Below are positions 9,102 to 18,672 of a stretch of DNA of 62,887 bases, piece by piece (position 1 is the first letter of the stretch; each line of letters opens with the position of its first letter). A model generated the notes under the pieces. It did not search any database. It had not been told where the DNA came from and was given only the letters and a program-made list of their open reading frames with translations. The DNA is from Gemmatimonadota bacterium (GTDB lineage: Bacteria; Gemmatimonadota; Gemmatimonadetes; Longimicrobiales; Gaopeijiaceae), in the NCBI GenBank assembly GCA_022823225.1, contig JAJDXM010000011.1:1-62887 (forward strand), written 5' to 3'. The position numbers were made by a program, and so were the translations under genes.

Positions 9102-10415
9102 ATGGCCAACCCGATCCCGAACCTCTTCCGGGCCCCGGAACTCAAGCAGAAGATCCTGTTCACCCTGCTCATCATGCTCGTGTACCGGATCGGATCGCAG
9201 ATCACGGTGCCGGGTGTCGACGTGGTTCAACTGCAGGCGGCCGCCGCCCAGTTCGATCAGACGTTCCTGGGCGTCTTCGACCTCTTTGTCGGCGGCGGCA
9301 TCAGCAGGGCGACGATCTTCGCGCTGGGCATTATGCCCTACATCTCCGCCAGCATCATGTTCCAGCTGCTCTCCGCCGTCTTCCCCACGGTCCAGAAGCT
9401 GCAGAAGGAAGGGGAGCAGGGGCGCAAGAAGCTGACCCAGTGGACCCGCTACACGACCGTGGTCCTCTGCATGGCCCAGGGATTCGGGTATGCGTCCTTC
9501 CTGCAGGGCATGCCGAATGTCGTCAATGCGCCCGGAATGGGGTTCACCGTCAACACGGTGCTCGTCCTGACGGTCGGCGGGGTCTTCGTGATGTGGATGG
9601 GTGAACAGATCACGGAACGCGGCGTGGGCAACGGCATGTCGCTGATGATCTTCTTCTCGATCATCCAGAGCTTCCCGGCTGCGGTGTACCAGACATGGGA
9701 GGCGCTGACCACGGACCAGATGGAGATCTTCGAGCTGATCGTGCTCCTTGCGGTCATGGTGGGCATCACGGCGGGTGTCGTGGCGATGACCATGGCCGCC
9801 CGCAAGATCCCCATCCAGATCCCGCGCAAGGTGGTCGGCCGCGGCCGCATCCGCGAAGGCCAGAAGAGCCATATCCCGCTGCGCATCAACTCCGCCGGCG
9901 TGATGCCCATCATCTTCGCGCTGTCCTTCATGGCGATGCCGGCCACGCTGGCGGCGTTCAGCTCCGTCGGCTTCCTCCAGGACCTCACGAACTTCTTCCA
10001 GCCGCAGAGCTGGCCGTACTACATCACCTACGCCCTCCTGATCATCTTCTTCACCTATTTCTACACGGCGATCATCTTCAATCCGGTCGACCTGGCCGAG
10101 AACCTGAAGAAGCAGGGCGCCTTCATCCCCGGGGTGAAGCCCGGCGCGCGCACCGCCCAGTACATCGAGCGCATTCTCACACGCGTCACCCTGCCGGGAT
10201 CGGTCTACCTGGCGTTGATCGCCCTGGTCCCGTCGTTCATGCTCGACGCCACCGGCATGCAGTACTTCGCCTTCGGCGGCACGAGCCTCCTGATCGTCGT
10301 CGGGGTGGGCCTCGATACGGTGCAGCAGGCCCAGCAACATCTCCTTCTGCGCCACTACGACGGGTTCATGAAGAAGGGCCGGGTGAAGATGCGCGGCCGG
10401 CAGCGGTACATGTAG
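9102..10415 (+). CDS. secY: Preprotein translocase subunit SecY
   Basis: SecY forms the protein-conducting channel in the inner membrane and works with the SecA encoded at 22231-25551. The 437-aa product has ten predicted transmembrane helices. It contains the family motifs GIMPYISASIMFQLL (TM2) and GERGVGNG-like ITERGVGNGMSLMIF. The Arg-rich cytoplasmic loop and the GRQRYM C-terminus are also normal. It follows rplO by 6 nt. Confidence 0.97.
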   Translation: MANPIPNLFRAPELKQKILFTLLIMLVYRIGSQITVPGVDVVQLQAAAAQFDQTFLGVFDLFVGGGISRATIFALGIMPYISASIMFQLLSAVFPTVQKLQKEGEQGRKKLTQWTRYTTVVLCMAQGFGYASFLQGMPNVVNAPGMGFTVNTVLVLTVGGVFVMWMGEQITERGVGNGMSLMIFFSIIQSFPAAVYQTWEALTTDQMEIFELIVLLAVMVGITAGVVAMTMAARKIPIQIPRKVVGRGRIREGQKSHIPLRINSAGVMPIIFALSFMAMPATLAAFSSVGFLQDLTNFFQPQSWPYYITYALLIIFFTYFYTAIIFNPVDLAENLKKQGAFIPGVKPGARTAQYIERILTRVTLPGSVYLALIALVPSFMLDATGMQYFAFGGTSLLIVVGVGLDTVQQAQQHLLLRHYDGFMKKGRVKMRGRQRYM

Positions 10416-10474
10416 GTGAGGTCCATGCGGCACCGGGACAACACCCGCCATTCCCGGCCGGCGATGCGCCCGTG

Positions 10475-11131
10475 GTGAACTCCGCGGGCACGGTCGTGGT
10501 CCTTCTGGGTTCGCCGGGGGTGGGCAAGGGGACGCAGGGAGTGCGGCTCGGTCGCGAACTCGGGTGGGCGCATGTCTCTACCGGGGACCTGCTGCGCGCC
10601 GCCCGCCGCGCGGGGACACCGCTGGGCCATGAGGCCCAAAGGTACATGGACGCGGGCGAACTCGTTCCCGACGACGTCATCATCGACCTCGTGCGCGAGC
10701 ATCTGGGCGGCATGGATCCGGGAAGGGGCGTGGTCTTCGACGGCTTTCCGCGGACCGTCGCGCAGGCCGAGGCGCTGGATGGCGTGCTCGCCGGCGAGGG
10801 ACGCGCCGTCAACGCCACCGCGCTCCTGGAGGCGCCCGAGCCGGTGCTCTTCCGGCGCATTTCGGGACGGCGGTCCTCTCCCGGCGGACGTGTCTACAAC
10901 GTCTACTTCGACCCCCCCGAGCGGGACGGATTCTGCGACGACACCGGCGAGCCGCTTATCCACCGGGCCGACGACCAGCCGGAAACGGTGCGCACGCGGC
11001 TCGCGGTATTCCGGGAGGCCACGGCCCCGCTCATCGGGTACTATGAGTCGAGGGGGCTGCTGGTGCGAGTCGCCGCGGAGGGGCACATCGACCAGGTATA
11101 TGCGGCGCTCCTGGCGGCGGTCGGCGAGTAG
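10475..11131 (+). CDS. adk: Adenylate kinase
   Basis: Adenylate kinase catalyses ATP + AMP to 2 ADP. The 218-aa product has the P-loop GSPGVGKGTQ at about residues 10-19, the AMP-binding FDGFPRTVAQA, and a long-form LID (RVYNVYFDPP) without zinc-binding cysteines. No ATG is available in frame. The two GTG codons at 10472 and 10475 directly precede the P-loop strand, and neither has a clear Shine-Dalgarno sequence. It lies between secY and map, as in many bacteria. Confidence 0.94.
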   Translation: MNSAGTVVVLLGSPGVGKGTQGVRLGRELGWAHVSTGDLLRAARRAGTPLGHEAQRYMDAGELVPDDVIIDLVREHLGGMDPGRGVVFDGFPRTVAQAEALDGVLAGEGRAVNATALLEAPEPVLFRRISGRRSSPGGRVYNVYFDPPERDGFCDDTGEPLIHRADDQPETVRTRLAVFREATAPLIGYYESRGLLVRVAAEGHIDQVYAALLAAVGE

Positions 11132-11138
11132 GCGGCCG

Positions 11139-12008
11139 ATGCCCCGGAAACGCGCAGGCGCGGTCCACCTGAAATCGAAGGCCGAGATCGAGGCCATCGG
11201 GCGCTGCGGCGCCATCATCGGCGCGCTCTTCGCCGAGATCGCGCCGCGCATCGTTCCGGGCGTCACAACCGCGGAGCTGGACCGCTTCGTCGACACCTTC
11301 ATCCGCTCCCACAAGGGCGCGGTGCCGGCTTTCAAGGGACTGTACGGCTTCCCCGGCAGCGCATGCATCAGCATCAACGAGGAGGTGGTGCACGGAATTC
11401 CGTCGCGTCGCGCCCTGCATGAGGGCGACATCGTCTCCGTCGACGTAGGCGTGAAGCGGCGGGGATGGTGCGCCGATTCAGCCTTCACCTTCCCGGTGGG
11501 CGAGATCCGCGACGAGGCCCGGCACATCCTGGCCGTGACGAGAGACGCGCTCGACATGGCGGTGGCGGCCGCGCGTCCGGGCAACCATGTGGGTGACATC
11601 GGGGCTGCCGTTGTGGAGACGGTGCGCGACACCGGCCTCGCGATCATCCGGGACCTGGTAGGACATGGGGTGGGGCGCGAGATTCATGAAGAGCCCCAGG
11701 TGTCCAACATCGGCGAACCGGGGTTCGGAGTGCCGCTGCGCGAGGGAATGGTGCTGGCGATCGAGCCGATGCTGGCCCGAGGCACCGAGCGGATCGCGAC
11801 CCTGGAGGACCGCTGGACCGTCATCAGTGCAGACCGGTCCCTGTCGGCGCACTTCGAGCATACGGTGGCGGTCACCGCCTCGGGACCCGCCGTCCTGACA
11901 GCTGGCGGTATCTGGGACGCAGCCGGGCCCGGGCCGGGCACCGGCGAAGACCCGGACCGTTCGGGCTTCCCGCTGGACAACGCTGGAGCTACCGCCCGAT
12001 ACCCATGA
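11139..12008 (+). CDS. map: Methionine aminopeptidase, type I
   Basis: This cobalt- or iron-dependent enzyme removes the initiator Met from nascent chains. The protein is 289 aa from ATG 11139. It shows NEEVVHGIP, the metal-binding aspartates in VDVGVKRRGWCADSAF, the histidine in GHGVGREIHEEP, and the glutamates in LAIEPM and FEHTVAV. About 35 C-terminal residues rich in Gly/Pro extend beyond the usual family end. infA is expected next but is not present. Confidence 0.94.
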   Translation: MPRKRAGAVHLKSKAEIEAIGRCGAIIGALFAEIAPRIVPGVTTAELDRFVDTFIRSHKGAVPAFKGLYGFPGSACISINEEVVHGIPSRRALHEGDIVSVDVGVKRRGWCADSAFTFPVGEIRDEARHILAVTRDALDMAVAAARPGNHVGDIGAAVVETVRDTGLAIIRDLVGHGVGREIHEEPQVSNIGEPGFGVPLREGMVLAIEPMLARGTERIATLEDRWTVISADRSLSAHFEHTVAVTASGPAVLTAGGIWDAAGPGPGTGEDPDRSGFPLDNAGATARYP

Positions 12009-12011
12009 TCG

Positions 12012-12024
12012 TTATCTTAATAAG
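12012..12024 (+). promoter_or_regulatory. AT-rich patch, possible promoter for the alpha operon
   Basis: The 65-nt gap between map and rpmJ contains TTATCTTAATAAG, a marked AT-rich island in GC-rich surroundings that resembles a -10 region. No convincing -35 hexamer is visible at 16-18 nt. It could drive rpmJ, rpsM, rpsK, rpsD, rpoA and rplQ, or it may simply mark where infA was lost. Confidence 0.25.
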
Positions 12025-12073
12025 CTGTGCCCCAAACGGGGATTGAAGCAGATCACGAACGAGGGAAGACCGC

Positions 12074-12190
12074 GTGAAAGTGCGTACCAGCGTCAAGCCG
12101 ATGTGTGAATACTGCCGCGTCATCCGCCGCAAGGGAGTCGTGCGGGTGATCTGCAGCAGAAACCCGAGACACAAGCAGCGTCAGGGCTAG
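12074..12190 (+). CDS. rpmJ: 50S ribosomal protein L36
   Basis: L36 is the smallest 50S protein. A GTG start gives 38 aa ([20 protein letters not shown]...). The zinc ribbon is complete: CEYC at residues 11-14, Cys27 and His33, so this is the zinc-binding type. It ends with the normal [10 protein letters not shown]-like tail. It stands 1 nt before rpsM. The gene is short and easily missed. Confidence 0.93.
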   Translation: MKVRTSVKPMCEYCRVIRRKGVVRVICSRNPRHKQRQG

Positions 12191-12191
12191 C

Positions 12192-12572
12192 ATGGCGCGT
12201 ATCGCGGGGATCGACCTGCCCAGGGGCAAGCGCATCGAAGTGGCACTCACGTACCTGTATGGAGTGGGTGCCACCCGCTCCAGGCAGATACTCGACGCGA
12301 CGGGCATCGACCCGGATCTCCGGACGCACCAGCTCAGCGACGAAGACGCGAGCCTGCTGCGCCGCGAGATCGAGGTCAACCACAAGGTCGAGGGTGCGCT
12401 CCGCACCGAAGTGTCCATGAACATCAAGCGGCTCATGGACATCGGCTGCTACCGGGGTCTTCGGCACCGCCGGGGCCTGCCGGTCCGGGGCCAGCGCACA
12501 CACACCAACGCCCGCACCAAGAAGGGACCGCGGCGCGCGATCGCGGGCAAGAAGAAGGCACCCAAGAAGTAG
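12192..12572 (+). CDS. rpsM: 30S ribosomal protein S13
   Basis: S13 contacts the P-site tRNA and the 50S through L5. The 126-aa protein starts [20 protein letters not shown] and has the helix-two-turn-helix core. The C-terminal [20 protein letters not shown] and Lys-rich tail reach into the P site. Length and motifs are canonical. Confidence 0.97.
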   Translation: MARIAGIDLPRGKRIEVALTYLYGVGATRSRQILDATGIDPDLRTHQLSDEDASLLRREIEVNHKVEGALRTEVSMNIKRLMDIGCYRGLRHRRGLPVRGQRTHTNARTKKGPRRAIAGKKKAPKK

Positions 12573-12640
12573 TGGGCAGCATCGGGAACTCGTAACGCAC
12601 GGATCCGCCCTGAGGGCAGTCCCACGGAGGCAGCTTTTCG

Positions 12641-13033
12641 TTGGCCAAACCCAGAACGACCAGAACCAGGAAGACCAGAAAGATCGTCGCGGCGGACGGC
12701 GTCGCCCACATCAAGGCGACGTTCAACAACACGCTGATCACGATCGCCGACAAGGGAGGCGACGTGCTCGTGTGGGCCTCGGCCGGGACCGCCGGGTTCA
12801 AGGGGTCCAAGAAGTCCACGCCCTTCGCGGCCACGCTGGCCGCCGAGCAGGCGGGCCGCGAAGCATACGCGCTGGGGGTACGCAACGTCGTGGTGCGGGT
12901 CCAGGGCCCGGGGTCGGGCAGGGAATCCGCCATCCAGGCGCTCGCCGCCGCGGGTCTGAACATCCAGTCGATTCACGATGTGACGCCACTGCCGCACAAC
13001 GGTTGCCGGCCACCCAAGAAACGCCGCGTCTGA
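12641..13033 (+). CDS. rpsK: 30S ribosomal protein S11
   Basis: S11 forms part of the mRNA exit/E-site platform. The 130-aa protein has the basic N-terminus [12 protein letters not shown], then [18 protein letters not shown] and the C-terminal [18 protein letters not shown], all standard. The start codon is TTG at 12641, supported by GGAGG 10 nt upstream. It follows rpsM after 68 nt. Confidence 0.95.
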   Translation: MAKPRTTRTRKTRKIVAADGVAHIKATFNNTLITIADKGGDVLVWASAGTAGFKGSKKSTPFAATLAAEQAGREAYALGVRNVVVRVQGPGSGRESAIQALAAAGLNIQSIHDVTPLPHNGCRPPKKRRV

Positions 13034-13053
13034 CGGAAGAAGAAGCGTATTTC

Positions 13054-13689
13054 ATGGCACGATACACAGGTCCGGTCTGCAAGCAATGCCGCAGAGAGGG
13101 GCAGAAACTCTTCCTGAAGGGCACCAAGTGCTACACGGAAAAGTGTCCCGTCGACAGGCGCCAGTACCCTCCGGGACAGCACGGCCCCGCGTCGGTCCGG
13201 CGGCGCAAGCGGTCGGACTACGCGATCCAGCTGCGGGAAAAGCAGAAGGTGAAGCGGATCTACGGACTCCACGAGAAGCAGTTCCGCAATCTGTTCGAGT
13301 ACGCCGCGGGCCGTCCGGGAGTGACCGGCGAGAACTTGATCGTCGCGCTCGAGAGCCGTCTGGACAACGTCGTTTTCCGCATGGGACTGACGACCAGCCG
13401 GCGCCAGGCGAGGCAGCTGGTGCGCCACCGTCACGTCGAGGTAAACGGCAGGGTCGTAAACATCCCGAGCTTCCGGCTCTCGGCCGGCGACGAGGTGGCG
13501 CTTCGTTCCGGTTCCCGCGAGCTGGAACTCGTCGACGCCAGCCTCGGCGCCCGGTCCCGGCCGCAGTTGATGGACTGGCTCGCACTCGACGAAAAGAAGC
13601 GGGTCGGCCGGGTGGTCAGGGAGCCGACGCGGGGCGACATCCCGCTGGCGGCGCAGGAGCAGCTGATCGTCGAACTCTATTCGAAGTAG
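13054..13689 (+). CDS. rpsD: 30S ribosomal protein S4
   Basis: S4 nucleates 30S assembly and commonly represses the alpha operon. The 211-aa protein carries a zinc-binding N-terminus (Cys9, Cys12, Cys26, Cys31), RRYPPGQHG-like RQYPPGQHG, and the S4 RNA-binding domain (LESRLDNVVFRMGLTTSRRQ to VNGRVVNIPS, about residues 100-150). The frame is open further upstream, but only from ATG 13054 does it match S4. A hairpin follows in the gap to rpoA. Confidence 0.96.
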   Translation: MARYTGPVCKQCRREGQKLFLKGTKCYTEKCPVDRRQYPPGQHGPASVRRRKRSDYAIQLREKQKVKRIYGLHEKQFRNLFEYAAGRPGVTGENLIVALESRLDNVVFRMGLTTSRRQARQLVRHRHVEVNGRVVNIPSFRLSAGDEVALRSGSRELELVDASLGARSRPQLMDWLALDEKKRVGRVVREPTRGDIPLAAQEQLIVELYSK

Positions 13690-13705
13690 TCCCAGGACCG
13701 GGGCG

Positions 13706-13723
13706 CACGGCGGGGGCGCCGTG
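13706..13723 (+). promoter_or_regulatory. Hairpin between rpsD and rpoA
   Basis: CACGGCG and CGCCGTG form a perfect 7-bp inverted repeat with a GGGG loop. A second pairing, GTCCCA just after rpsD with TGGGAC just downstream, could extend or compete with it. No T run follows, so a classical terminator is unlikely. It may be a processing or attenuation element, or part of an S4 autoregulatory structure. Confidence 0.35.
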
Positions 13724-13764
13724 GGACCCGAACGGATTCAAATCAGGATGAGGGGGAAAAAGAG

Positions 13765-14808
13765 GTGAATCTGGACATCGATCTTGCCGGTCTCGTACTC
13801 CCGGAGCGCATCGAGATCACCGGTGTCTCCGAGGACGGCCGCTCCGCCGACTTCGTCCTGGAGCCGCTCGAGCGCGGATACGGGCATACGCTGGGCAATT
13901 CGGTTCGCCGGGTGCTGCTTTCCTCGCTGCGCGGGTCCGCAGTGTGGGCATTCCGGATCAGCAGCGTCGTGCACGAACACCAGACAATTCCTTCGGTGGT
14001 CGAAGACGTCCACCAGGTCATCCAGAACCTGAAATACCTGGTCCTGAGCCTGGACGACGATGTAAGCGAAGCTGTGCTCGAGATCCGCGCGGAAAAGGCC
14101 GGGCCGGTCACCGCCGCGGAGATCAGGGGGCCCGGTTCGGTGACGATCCACAATCCGGATCATCATATCCTCACGCTGGAAGATGATCTTGAGTTGAACA
14201 TCGAGCTCTATGTCAACAAGGGCCGCGGGTTCGTACTGGCCGACCAGCACCCCGTATCGAAGGAAGCGCCGGTGGACCAGGTGCGCATCGACGCGATCTA
14301 CAACCCGGTTCTGCGGTCCAACTTCACGGTGGAGGAGACCCGCGTCGGACAGCGTACGGACTTCGACCGGCTCACGATTCACGTCGAGACCGACGGGTCG
14401 GTGGACCCCGAGAGCGCGATCGAGTACGCTGCCGAGCTGGTGCGCAGGCATCTGGAATACATGCTCTACTTCGCCGAGGGAGGGCTGCCCGAGGTCGAGT
14501 CCACCGAGCCCGATCCGATGTCCGAAAAGATGGAGGTGCTCCTGGAGACCTCGATCGACGACCTGGTCGAACTCAGCTCCAGGTCCCGCAACTCCCTGCG
14601 AAAGGAAGCGATACACAACTTGCGCGACCTCATCGCTCGCACGGAGGCCGAGATGCTGAAGATCGACAACTTCGGCCAGAAGTCGCTGAGCGAGATGAAC
14701 GGATTCCTGTCCCCGCACGGCCTGAACTTCGGCACGGAGACCCGGCGCCGCAGAGACGGCCGCCTCTTCTTCGTCGAGGAGGAGGCTCCCGCCGGGGCGG
14801 GCGAGTAG
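13765..14808 (+). CDS. rpoA: DNA-directed RNA polymerase subunit alpha
   Basis: Alpha dimerises to scaffold RNA polymerase assembly. The 347-aa protein has the N-terminal domain ([23 protein letters not shown], residues about 30-52) and the C-terminal domain ([20 protein letters not shown], about 262-281), which binds UP elements and activators. The start is GTG 13765 after a GGGGGA-rich ribosome-binding site. About 20 extra residues follow the C-terminal domain. Confidence 0.97.
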   Translation: MNLDIDLAGLVLPERIEITGVSEDGRSADFVLEPLERGYGHTLGNSVRRVLLSSLRGSAVWAFRISSVVHEHQTIPSVVEDVHQVIQNLKYLVLSLDDDVSEAVLEIRAEKAGPVTAAEIRGPGSVTIHNPDHHILTLEDDLELNIELYVNKGRGFVLADQHPVSKEAPVDQVRIDAIYNPVLRSNFTVEETRVGQRTDFDRLTIHVETDGSVDPESAIEYAAELVRRHLEYMLYFAEGGLPEVESTEPDPMSEKMEVLLETSIDDLVELSSRSRNSLRKEAIHNLRDLIARTEAEMLKIDNFGQKSLSEMNGFLSPHGLNFGTETRRRRDGRLFFVEEEAPAGAGE

Positions 14809-14840
14809 CAGCCGGAACCGCCGGAAGGAACGATCGGAAG

Positions 14841-15191
14841 ATGCGTCACAGAAAGAAGGGAAGAAGCCTTTCCCGCTCGCCGAGCCACAGACGGGCCCTG
14901 CTCCGCAACATGGCCACCTCCCTGTTCCGTCACGAGCGGATCACCACGACCACGGCCAGGGCCAAGGAGCTGCGGCCCTACGCCGAACGGCTGGTCACCC
15001 TGGCCCGCCGGGGCGACCTTCACGCCCGCCGCCTTGCGGCGCGCCGAATCGCCGACCGGGAAATCCTCGGCAAGCTCTTCGACGAAATCGGTCCCCGCTA
15101 CGCCGAGCGGCCGGGCGGATACACCCGAATCCTGAAGCTCGGGACCCGCAAGGGCGACGCCGCGGATATGGCGCTCATCGAGTTGGTATGA
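14841..15191 (+). CDS. rplQ: 50S ribosomal protein L17
   Basis: L17 is a 50S protein near the tunnel exit and the last gene of the ribosomal block. The 116-aa product starts [20 protein letters not shown] and contains the [22 protein letters not shown] helix region, all typical. No hairpin with a T run is visible downstream, so readthrough into the next gene is possible. Confidence 0.96.
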   Translation: MRHRKKGRSLSRSPSHRRALLRNMATSLFRHERITTTTARAKELRPYAERLVTLARRGDLHARRLAARRIADREILGKLFDEIGPRYAERPGGYTRILKLGTRKGDAADMALIELV

Positions 15192-15273
15192 TAGAATCGG
15201 GCCGCAGGGGTACGAACCCGGGGCCCAGTGTCCCGGTCCTCGACGCGATCAACCTCCAAACCGGCCAAAGGAA

Positions 15274-15867
15274 GTGCAGATGCAGATGTTCCTGAAGTCC
15301 CGCGCGGGCGCGGTCAGACTCGCCACACCGTTGATGATCCTCTGCTTTCTGGCGATGGGCGGCTTCCTCTACTGGCTGTCCACTTACGCCCCGCCGGAGC
15401 CGCAGGACATCCTGACAGGCGATGGCGAAGTCCTGAACGAGGTCGACTTCGCGGATTTCTCCGTGGCGACGCAGGTCTACATGGAGCAGGAGATCACCCT
15501 GCGCAACGTGGGGGTGACCGCGATGATCGGCGAGCGGCTCTTCTGGACGAACATCGTGAACGACGACCTGTATCTGCTGTTCATCTCGGAATCCGCGGCA
15601 GCCGATTCGGTCGACGTGGCGGGACTTCCGCGGGTGGACATCACCGGGTCGGTCATGCCCCTGACGGACTCGGTGATCGACGCCTGGTTCGAAGCCGGGG
15701 TCTTTGCGAACGAAGGCGACCGCTTCCAGGCGGAGTTCGCTCTGGACAAGGGAGACTACTTCGAGGTCTGGCGGTTCGAGATCGAGGACGGGGAAGAAGA
15801 CGAATCCGACGAGTCCGGTGAATCGGATGACGAAGATCCGGCGGAGTCCGGCGATCCCCCTGTCTGA
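15274..15867 (+). CDS. Membrane-anchored acidic protein of unknown function
   Basis: I do not recognise this family. The 197-aa product starts with a GTG (with further in-frame ATG codons at 15280 and 15286). It has one hydrophobic segment at about residues 15-36 (PLMILCFLAMGGFLYWLS), then a predicted extracytoplasmic domain of about 125 residues, and ends in a very acidic Asp/Glu/Ser tail from about residue 170. It follows rplQ by 82 nt and precedes nucleotide-sugar genes, so a role at the cell envelope is plausible but unproven. Confidence 0.7.
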   Translation: MQMQMFLKSRAGAVRLATPLMILCFLAMGGFLYWLSTYAPPEPQDILTGDGEVLNEVDFADFSVATQVYMEQEITLRNVGVTAMIGERLFWTNIVNDDLYLLFISESAAADSVDVAGLPRVDITGSVMPLTDSVIDAWFEAGVFANEGDRFQAEFALDKGDYFEVWRFEIEDGEEDESDESGESDDEDPAESGDPPV

Positions 15868-15899
15868 CCGCACGAAGGCGACGCTCGCCCGGCAGTCCA

Positions 15900-17270
15900 G
15901 TGATTGAGTCCCCGGCCGCTCCCGAGGGGGCCGCGCGCTCACTGCCGGATTCGGTGGCGTCCCGGCTTTCCTCGGGCAAGGCGGCCTTAGGGGTTGTGGG
16001 CCTGGGCTACGTGGGACTGCCGCTTGCAGTGCGGGCGGCGGGGCGCGGGGTCTCCGTCCTGGGCTTCGACATCGACCCGGGCGTCGTGGATGGCGTCAAC
16101 CGGGGGCGCAGCCATATTTCGGACCTGACGGACGAGGAGGTGGCGGACGCCCGGGGCAGCGGGGGGCTTGAGGCGACAGCGGAGATGGCGCGGCTGGGCG
16201 AGTGCGACGCCATCTCGATCTGTGTGCCAACCCCTCTGTCCCGCACCCGGGACCCCGATATCGCGCACATCCTGGCAGCGTCCGAGGCCGTTGCGGCCTC
16301 GCTCGGGACGGAGCAGCTGATCGTACTGGAGTCCACCACCTACCCGGGCACGACCCGCGAGGTGGTGCTGCCGATTCTGCGACGGGGAGGACTCGAGCCC
16401 GGCCGCGACTTCTTCCTCTGCTTCTCGCCCGAGCGCGTCGACCCGGGCAATCGAACCTGGAAGATCGGGAACACGCCGAAACTCATCGGTGGCGTGACGG
16501 AAGCCTGCACCGCCGTCGGCGCGGCGTTCTACTCCAGATTCGTCGACGAGATGGTGACCGTTTCATCGGCGGAGGCGGCCGAACTCGCCAAGATTCTGGA
16601 GAACGCCTTTCGGGCGGTGAACATCGGCCTCGTCAACGAGATGGCACTGATCGCCGACCGTCTGGGGCTGAACATCTGGGAGGTGATCGATGCCGCGGCT
16701 ACCAAGCCTTTCGGCTTCATGAAGTTCTCCCCCGGGCCCGGGTTGGGAGGGCACTGTCTGCCGGTCGATCCGCACTATCTCGCCTGGAAGATGCGGACGA
16801 TGGACTACCGCACCCGTTTCATCGACATGGCGTCGGAAATCAACGCGGAGATGCCCGCCTTCGTTGCAGGCAAGGTCAGGGAGGCGCTCAACGGGGCCGG
16901 CCGGCCGGTCAAGGGCTCACGCGTCCTGATCCTCGGCGTGGCCTACAAGAAGGACGTGGGCGACGTGAGGGAGTCGCCGGCCACGGCGATTCTGGAGCTG
17001 CTCGCGAAGGACGGGGCCGAGGTGCTGTACCATGACCCGTACGTCCCCGAGTGGGCGGCGCGGGACGATCTCACGCTGCGCTCCTCACCGCTCTCCGACG
17101 ACCTCTTCGCCACCACCGACGTGGCTGTGATCGTCACCGATCACACGAGCTTCGATTTCGAACGGATCTACCGTGAGTCGCGGGTGCTGGTGGACGCCCG
17201 CAACGCGACGGCCCGGGTCACGGCCGGCATGGCGGGCGAGCCACCCCGGCGATGGATCGTGAAGTCGTGA
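15900..17270 (+). CDS. UDP-N-acetylhexosamine dehydrogenase (WbpA/WecC family)
   Basis: This NAD-dependent enzyme oxidises the C6 hydroxyl of a UDP-HexNAc to a uronic acid for surface polysaccharide. The 456-aa protein has the Rossmann motif GLGYVGLP (about residues 38-45), LESTTYPGTT, CFSPERVDPGN, and the catalytic cysteine in GGHCLPVDPHYL (Cys285). The C-terminal domain shows VLILGVAYKKDVGDVRESPA. These motifs fit UDP-GlcNAc or UDP-ManNAc substrates rather than UDP-glucose. The start is GTG 15900. It is probably in an operon with the next two sugar genes. Confidence 0.9.
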   Translation: MIESPAAPEGAARSLPDSVASRLSSGKAALGVVGLGYVGLPLAVRAAGRGVSVLGFDIDPGVVDGVNRGRSHISDLTDEEVADARGSGGLEATAEMARLGECDAISICVPTPLSRTRDPDIAHILAASEAVAASLGTEQLIVLESTTYPGTTREVVLPILRRGGLEPGRDFFLCFSPERVDPGNRTWKIGNTPKLIGGVTEACTAVGAAFYSRFVDEMVTVSSAEAAELAKILENAFRAVNIGLVNEMALIADRLGLNIWEVIDAAATKPFGFMKFSPGPGLGGHCLPVDPHYLAWKMRTMDYRTRFIDMASEINAEMPAFVAGKVREALNGAGRPVKGSRVLILGVAYKKDVGDVRESPATAILELLAKDGAEVLYHDPYVPEWAARDDLTLRSSPLSDDLFATTDVAVIVTDHTSFDFERIYRESRVLVDARNATARVTAGMAGEPPRRWIVKS

Positions 17271-17343
17271 GGCGAACACGCGGGCACCGGGCAGCCCTTG
17301 CCGGCCCGGCGCCTCGGTGCTCGCGGCAGCAAGGGGAGGCGCG

Positions 17344-18669
17344 ATGAAGATTGCGGTCGTGGGAACGGGGTACGTCGGGCTGACCACGGGGGCCTGCCTC
17401 GCCGATACGGGCAACGACGTGATCTGCGCCGACATCGTGGAAGCGAAGATCGAGGCGCTGCAGCGCGGGGAGGTCCCCTTCTACGAGCCCGGACTCGAGT
17501 CGCTGATGAAACGGAACGTGGCCGAAGGGCGCCTTTCCTTCACGACCGACGTGGCCGGGGCAGTGCGCGCGTCGTACCTCATCTTCATCGCCGTGGGGAC
17601 TCCTCCCGACGAGGACGGGTCCGCCGACCTTACCGCCGTGGTGACGGCTGCCGCCGACATCGGGCGCGCGATGAACGAGGAGAAGATCGTCATCACCAAG
17701 AGCACGGTGCCGGTGGGGACCGCGCGGCTCGTCCGCGAGGCGATCGAGGCCGTCACGGACCACAGGGTTCGCGTTTGCGCCAACCCGGAGTTTCTCAAGG
17801 AGGGGGCCGCCCTGAGCGATTTCCGGAAGCCGGACCGGGTGGTTCTGGGCGTGGACGATCCGGTGGCCGGAGAGGTGCTCCGGGCGCTGCACGCCCCGTT
17901 CGTGCGCACCGGCAACGAGATCCTCACGATGGACACGGCGTCGGCGGAGATCACGAAATACGCAGCCAACGCTATGCTCGCCACGCGCATCAGTCTAATG
18001 AACACGATCGCACGGCTGTGCGAGCGAACCGGCGCCGACGTCGACATGGTCCGCCTCGGGGTGGGCACCGACCGGCGCATCGGCCCCACCTTCCTGTTTC
18101 CGGGCGCGGGGTACGGCGGTTCCTGCTTTCCCAAGGACGTGAAGGCGCTCGCGGGCACGATGAAGGAACTGGGAATGGACTCTTCCATTCTCGACGCGGT
18201 CGAGAGCGTGAACGACAACCAGAAGGGCCGGCTGCTCGAGTTGGCGACGGAGCGTTTCGGGGAAGAGCTGCAGGGCAGGACCTTTGCCATATGGGGGCTT
18301 GCATTCAAACCCAACACGGACGACATGCGCGAGGCACCCAGCCTGGTCACCATGCGGGGGCTCCTGGAGCGCGGGGCCAGGGTGGTGGCGCACGACCCCG
18401 TGGCCATGGGGGAGGCGCGGAGGATCTTCGGCGAGGCGATCGAGTACGGCGAGACGAACTACGACGTACTCGCGGGCGCCGACGCGCTGATCATCCACAC
18501 CGAGTGGCACCCCTACCGCCACCCGGATTTTGCGCGCATGCGGGAACTCCTCGGCGGGGCGGTGATCCTCGACGGCCGCAACCTGTACGCCCCGGAGATG
18601 ATGCGCGACCTCGGCTTCGAGTACCACTCGGTGGGACGCCGCCCGGTTCTGCCCGGAGGGGCCGGCTGA
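17344..18669 (+). CDS. ugd: UDP-glucose 6-dehydrogenase
   Basis: The enzyme converts UDP-glucose to UDP-glucuronate with 2 NAD. The 441-aa protein has GTGYVGLTTG (residues 7-16), VGTPPDEDG, ITKSTVPVGT, NPEFLKEG, the catalytic-cysteine motif GYGGSCFPKD (about residues 256-265) and LAFKPNTDDMREAPS. ATG 17344 follows a GGAGGCG ribosome-binding site. The product is the substrate of the decarboxylase encoded 3 nt downstream, so the two genes form a UDP-glucuronate/UDP-xylose route. Confidence 0.95.
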   Translation: MKIAVVGTGYVGLTTGACLADTGNDVICADIVEAKIEALQRGEVPFYEPGLESLMKRNVAEGRLSFTTDVAGAVRASYLIFIAVGTPPDEDGSADLTAVVTAAADIGRAMNEEKIVITKSTVPVGTARLVREAIEAVTDHRVRVCANPEFLKEGAALSDFRKPDRVVLGVDDPVAGEVLRALHAPFVRTGNEILTMDTASAEITKYAANAMLATRISLMNTIARLCERTGADVDMVRLGVGTDRRIGPTFLFPGAGYGGSCFPKDVKALAGTMKELGMDSSILDAVESVNDNQKGRLLELATERFGEELQGRTFAIWGLAFKPNTDDMREAPSLVTMRGLLERGARVVAHDPVAMGEARRIFGEAIEYGETNYDVLAGADALIIHTEWHPYRHPDFARMRELLGGAVILDGRNLYAPEMMRDLGFEYHSVGRRPVLPGGAG

Positions 18670-18672
18670 ACC

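Noticed and set aside
15192-15273. Rho-independent terminator after rplQ
   Set aside because: Some inverted GC sequence is present, but there is no stable uninterrupted stem and no T run.
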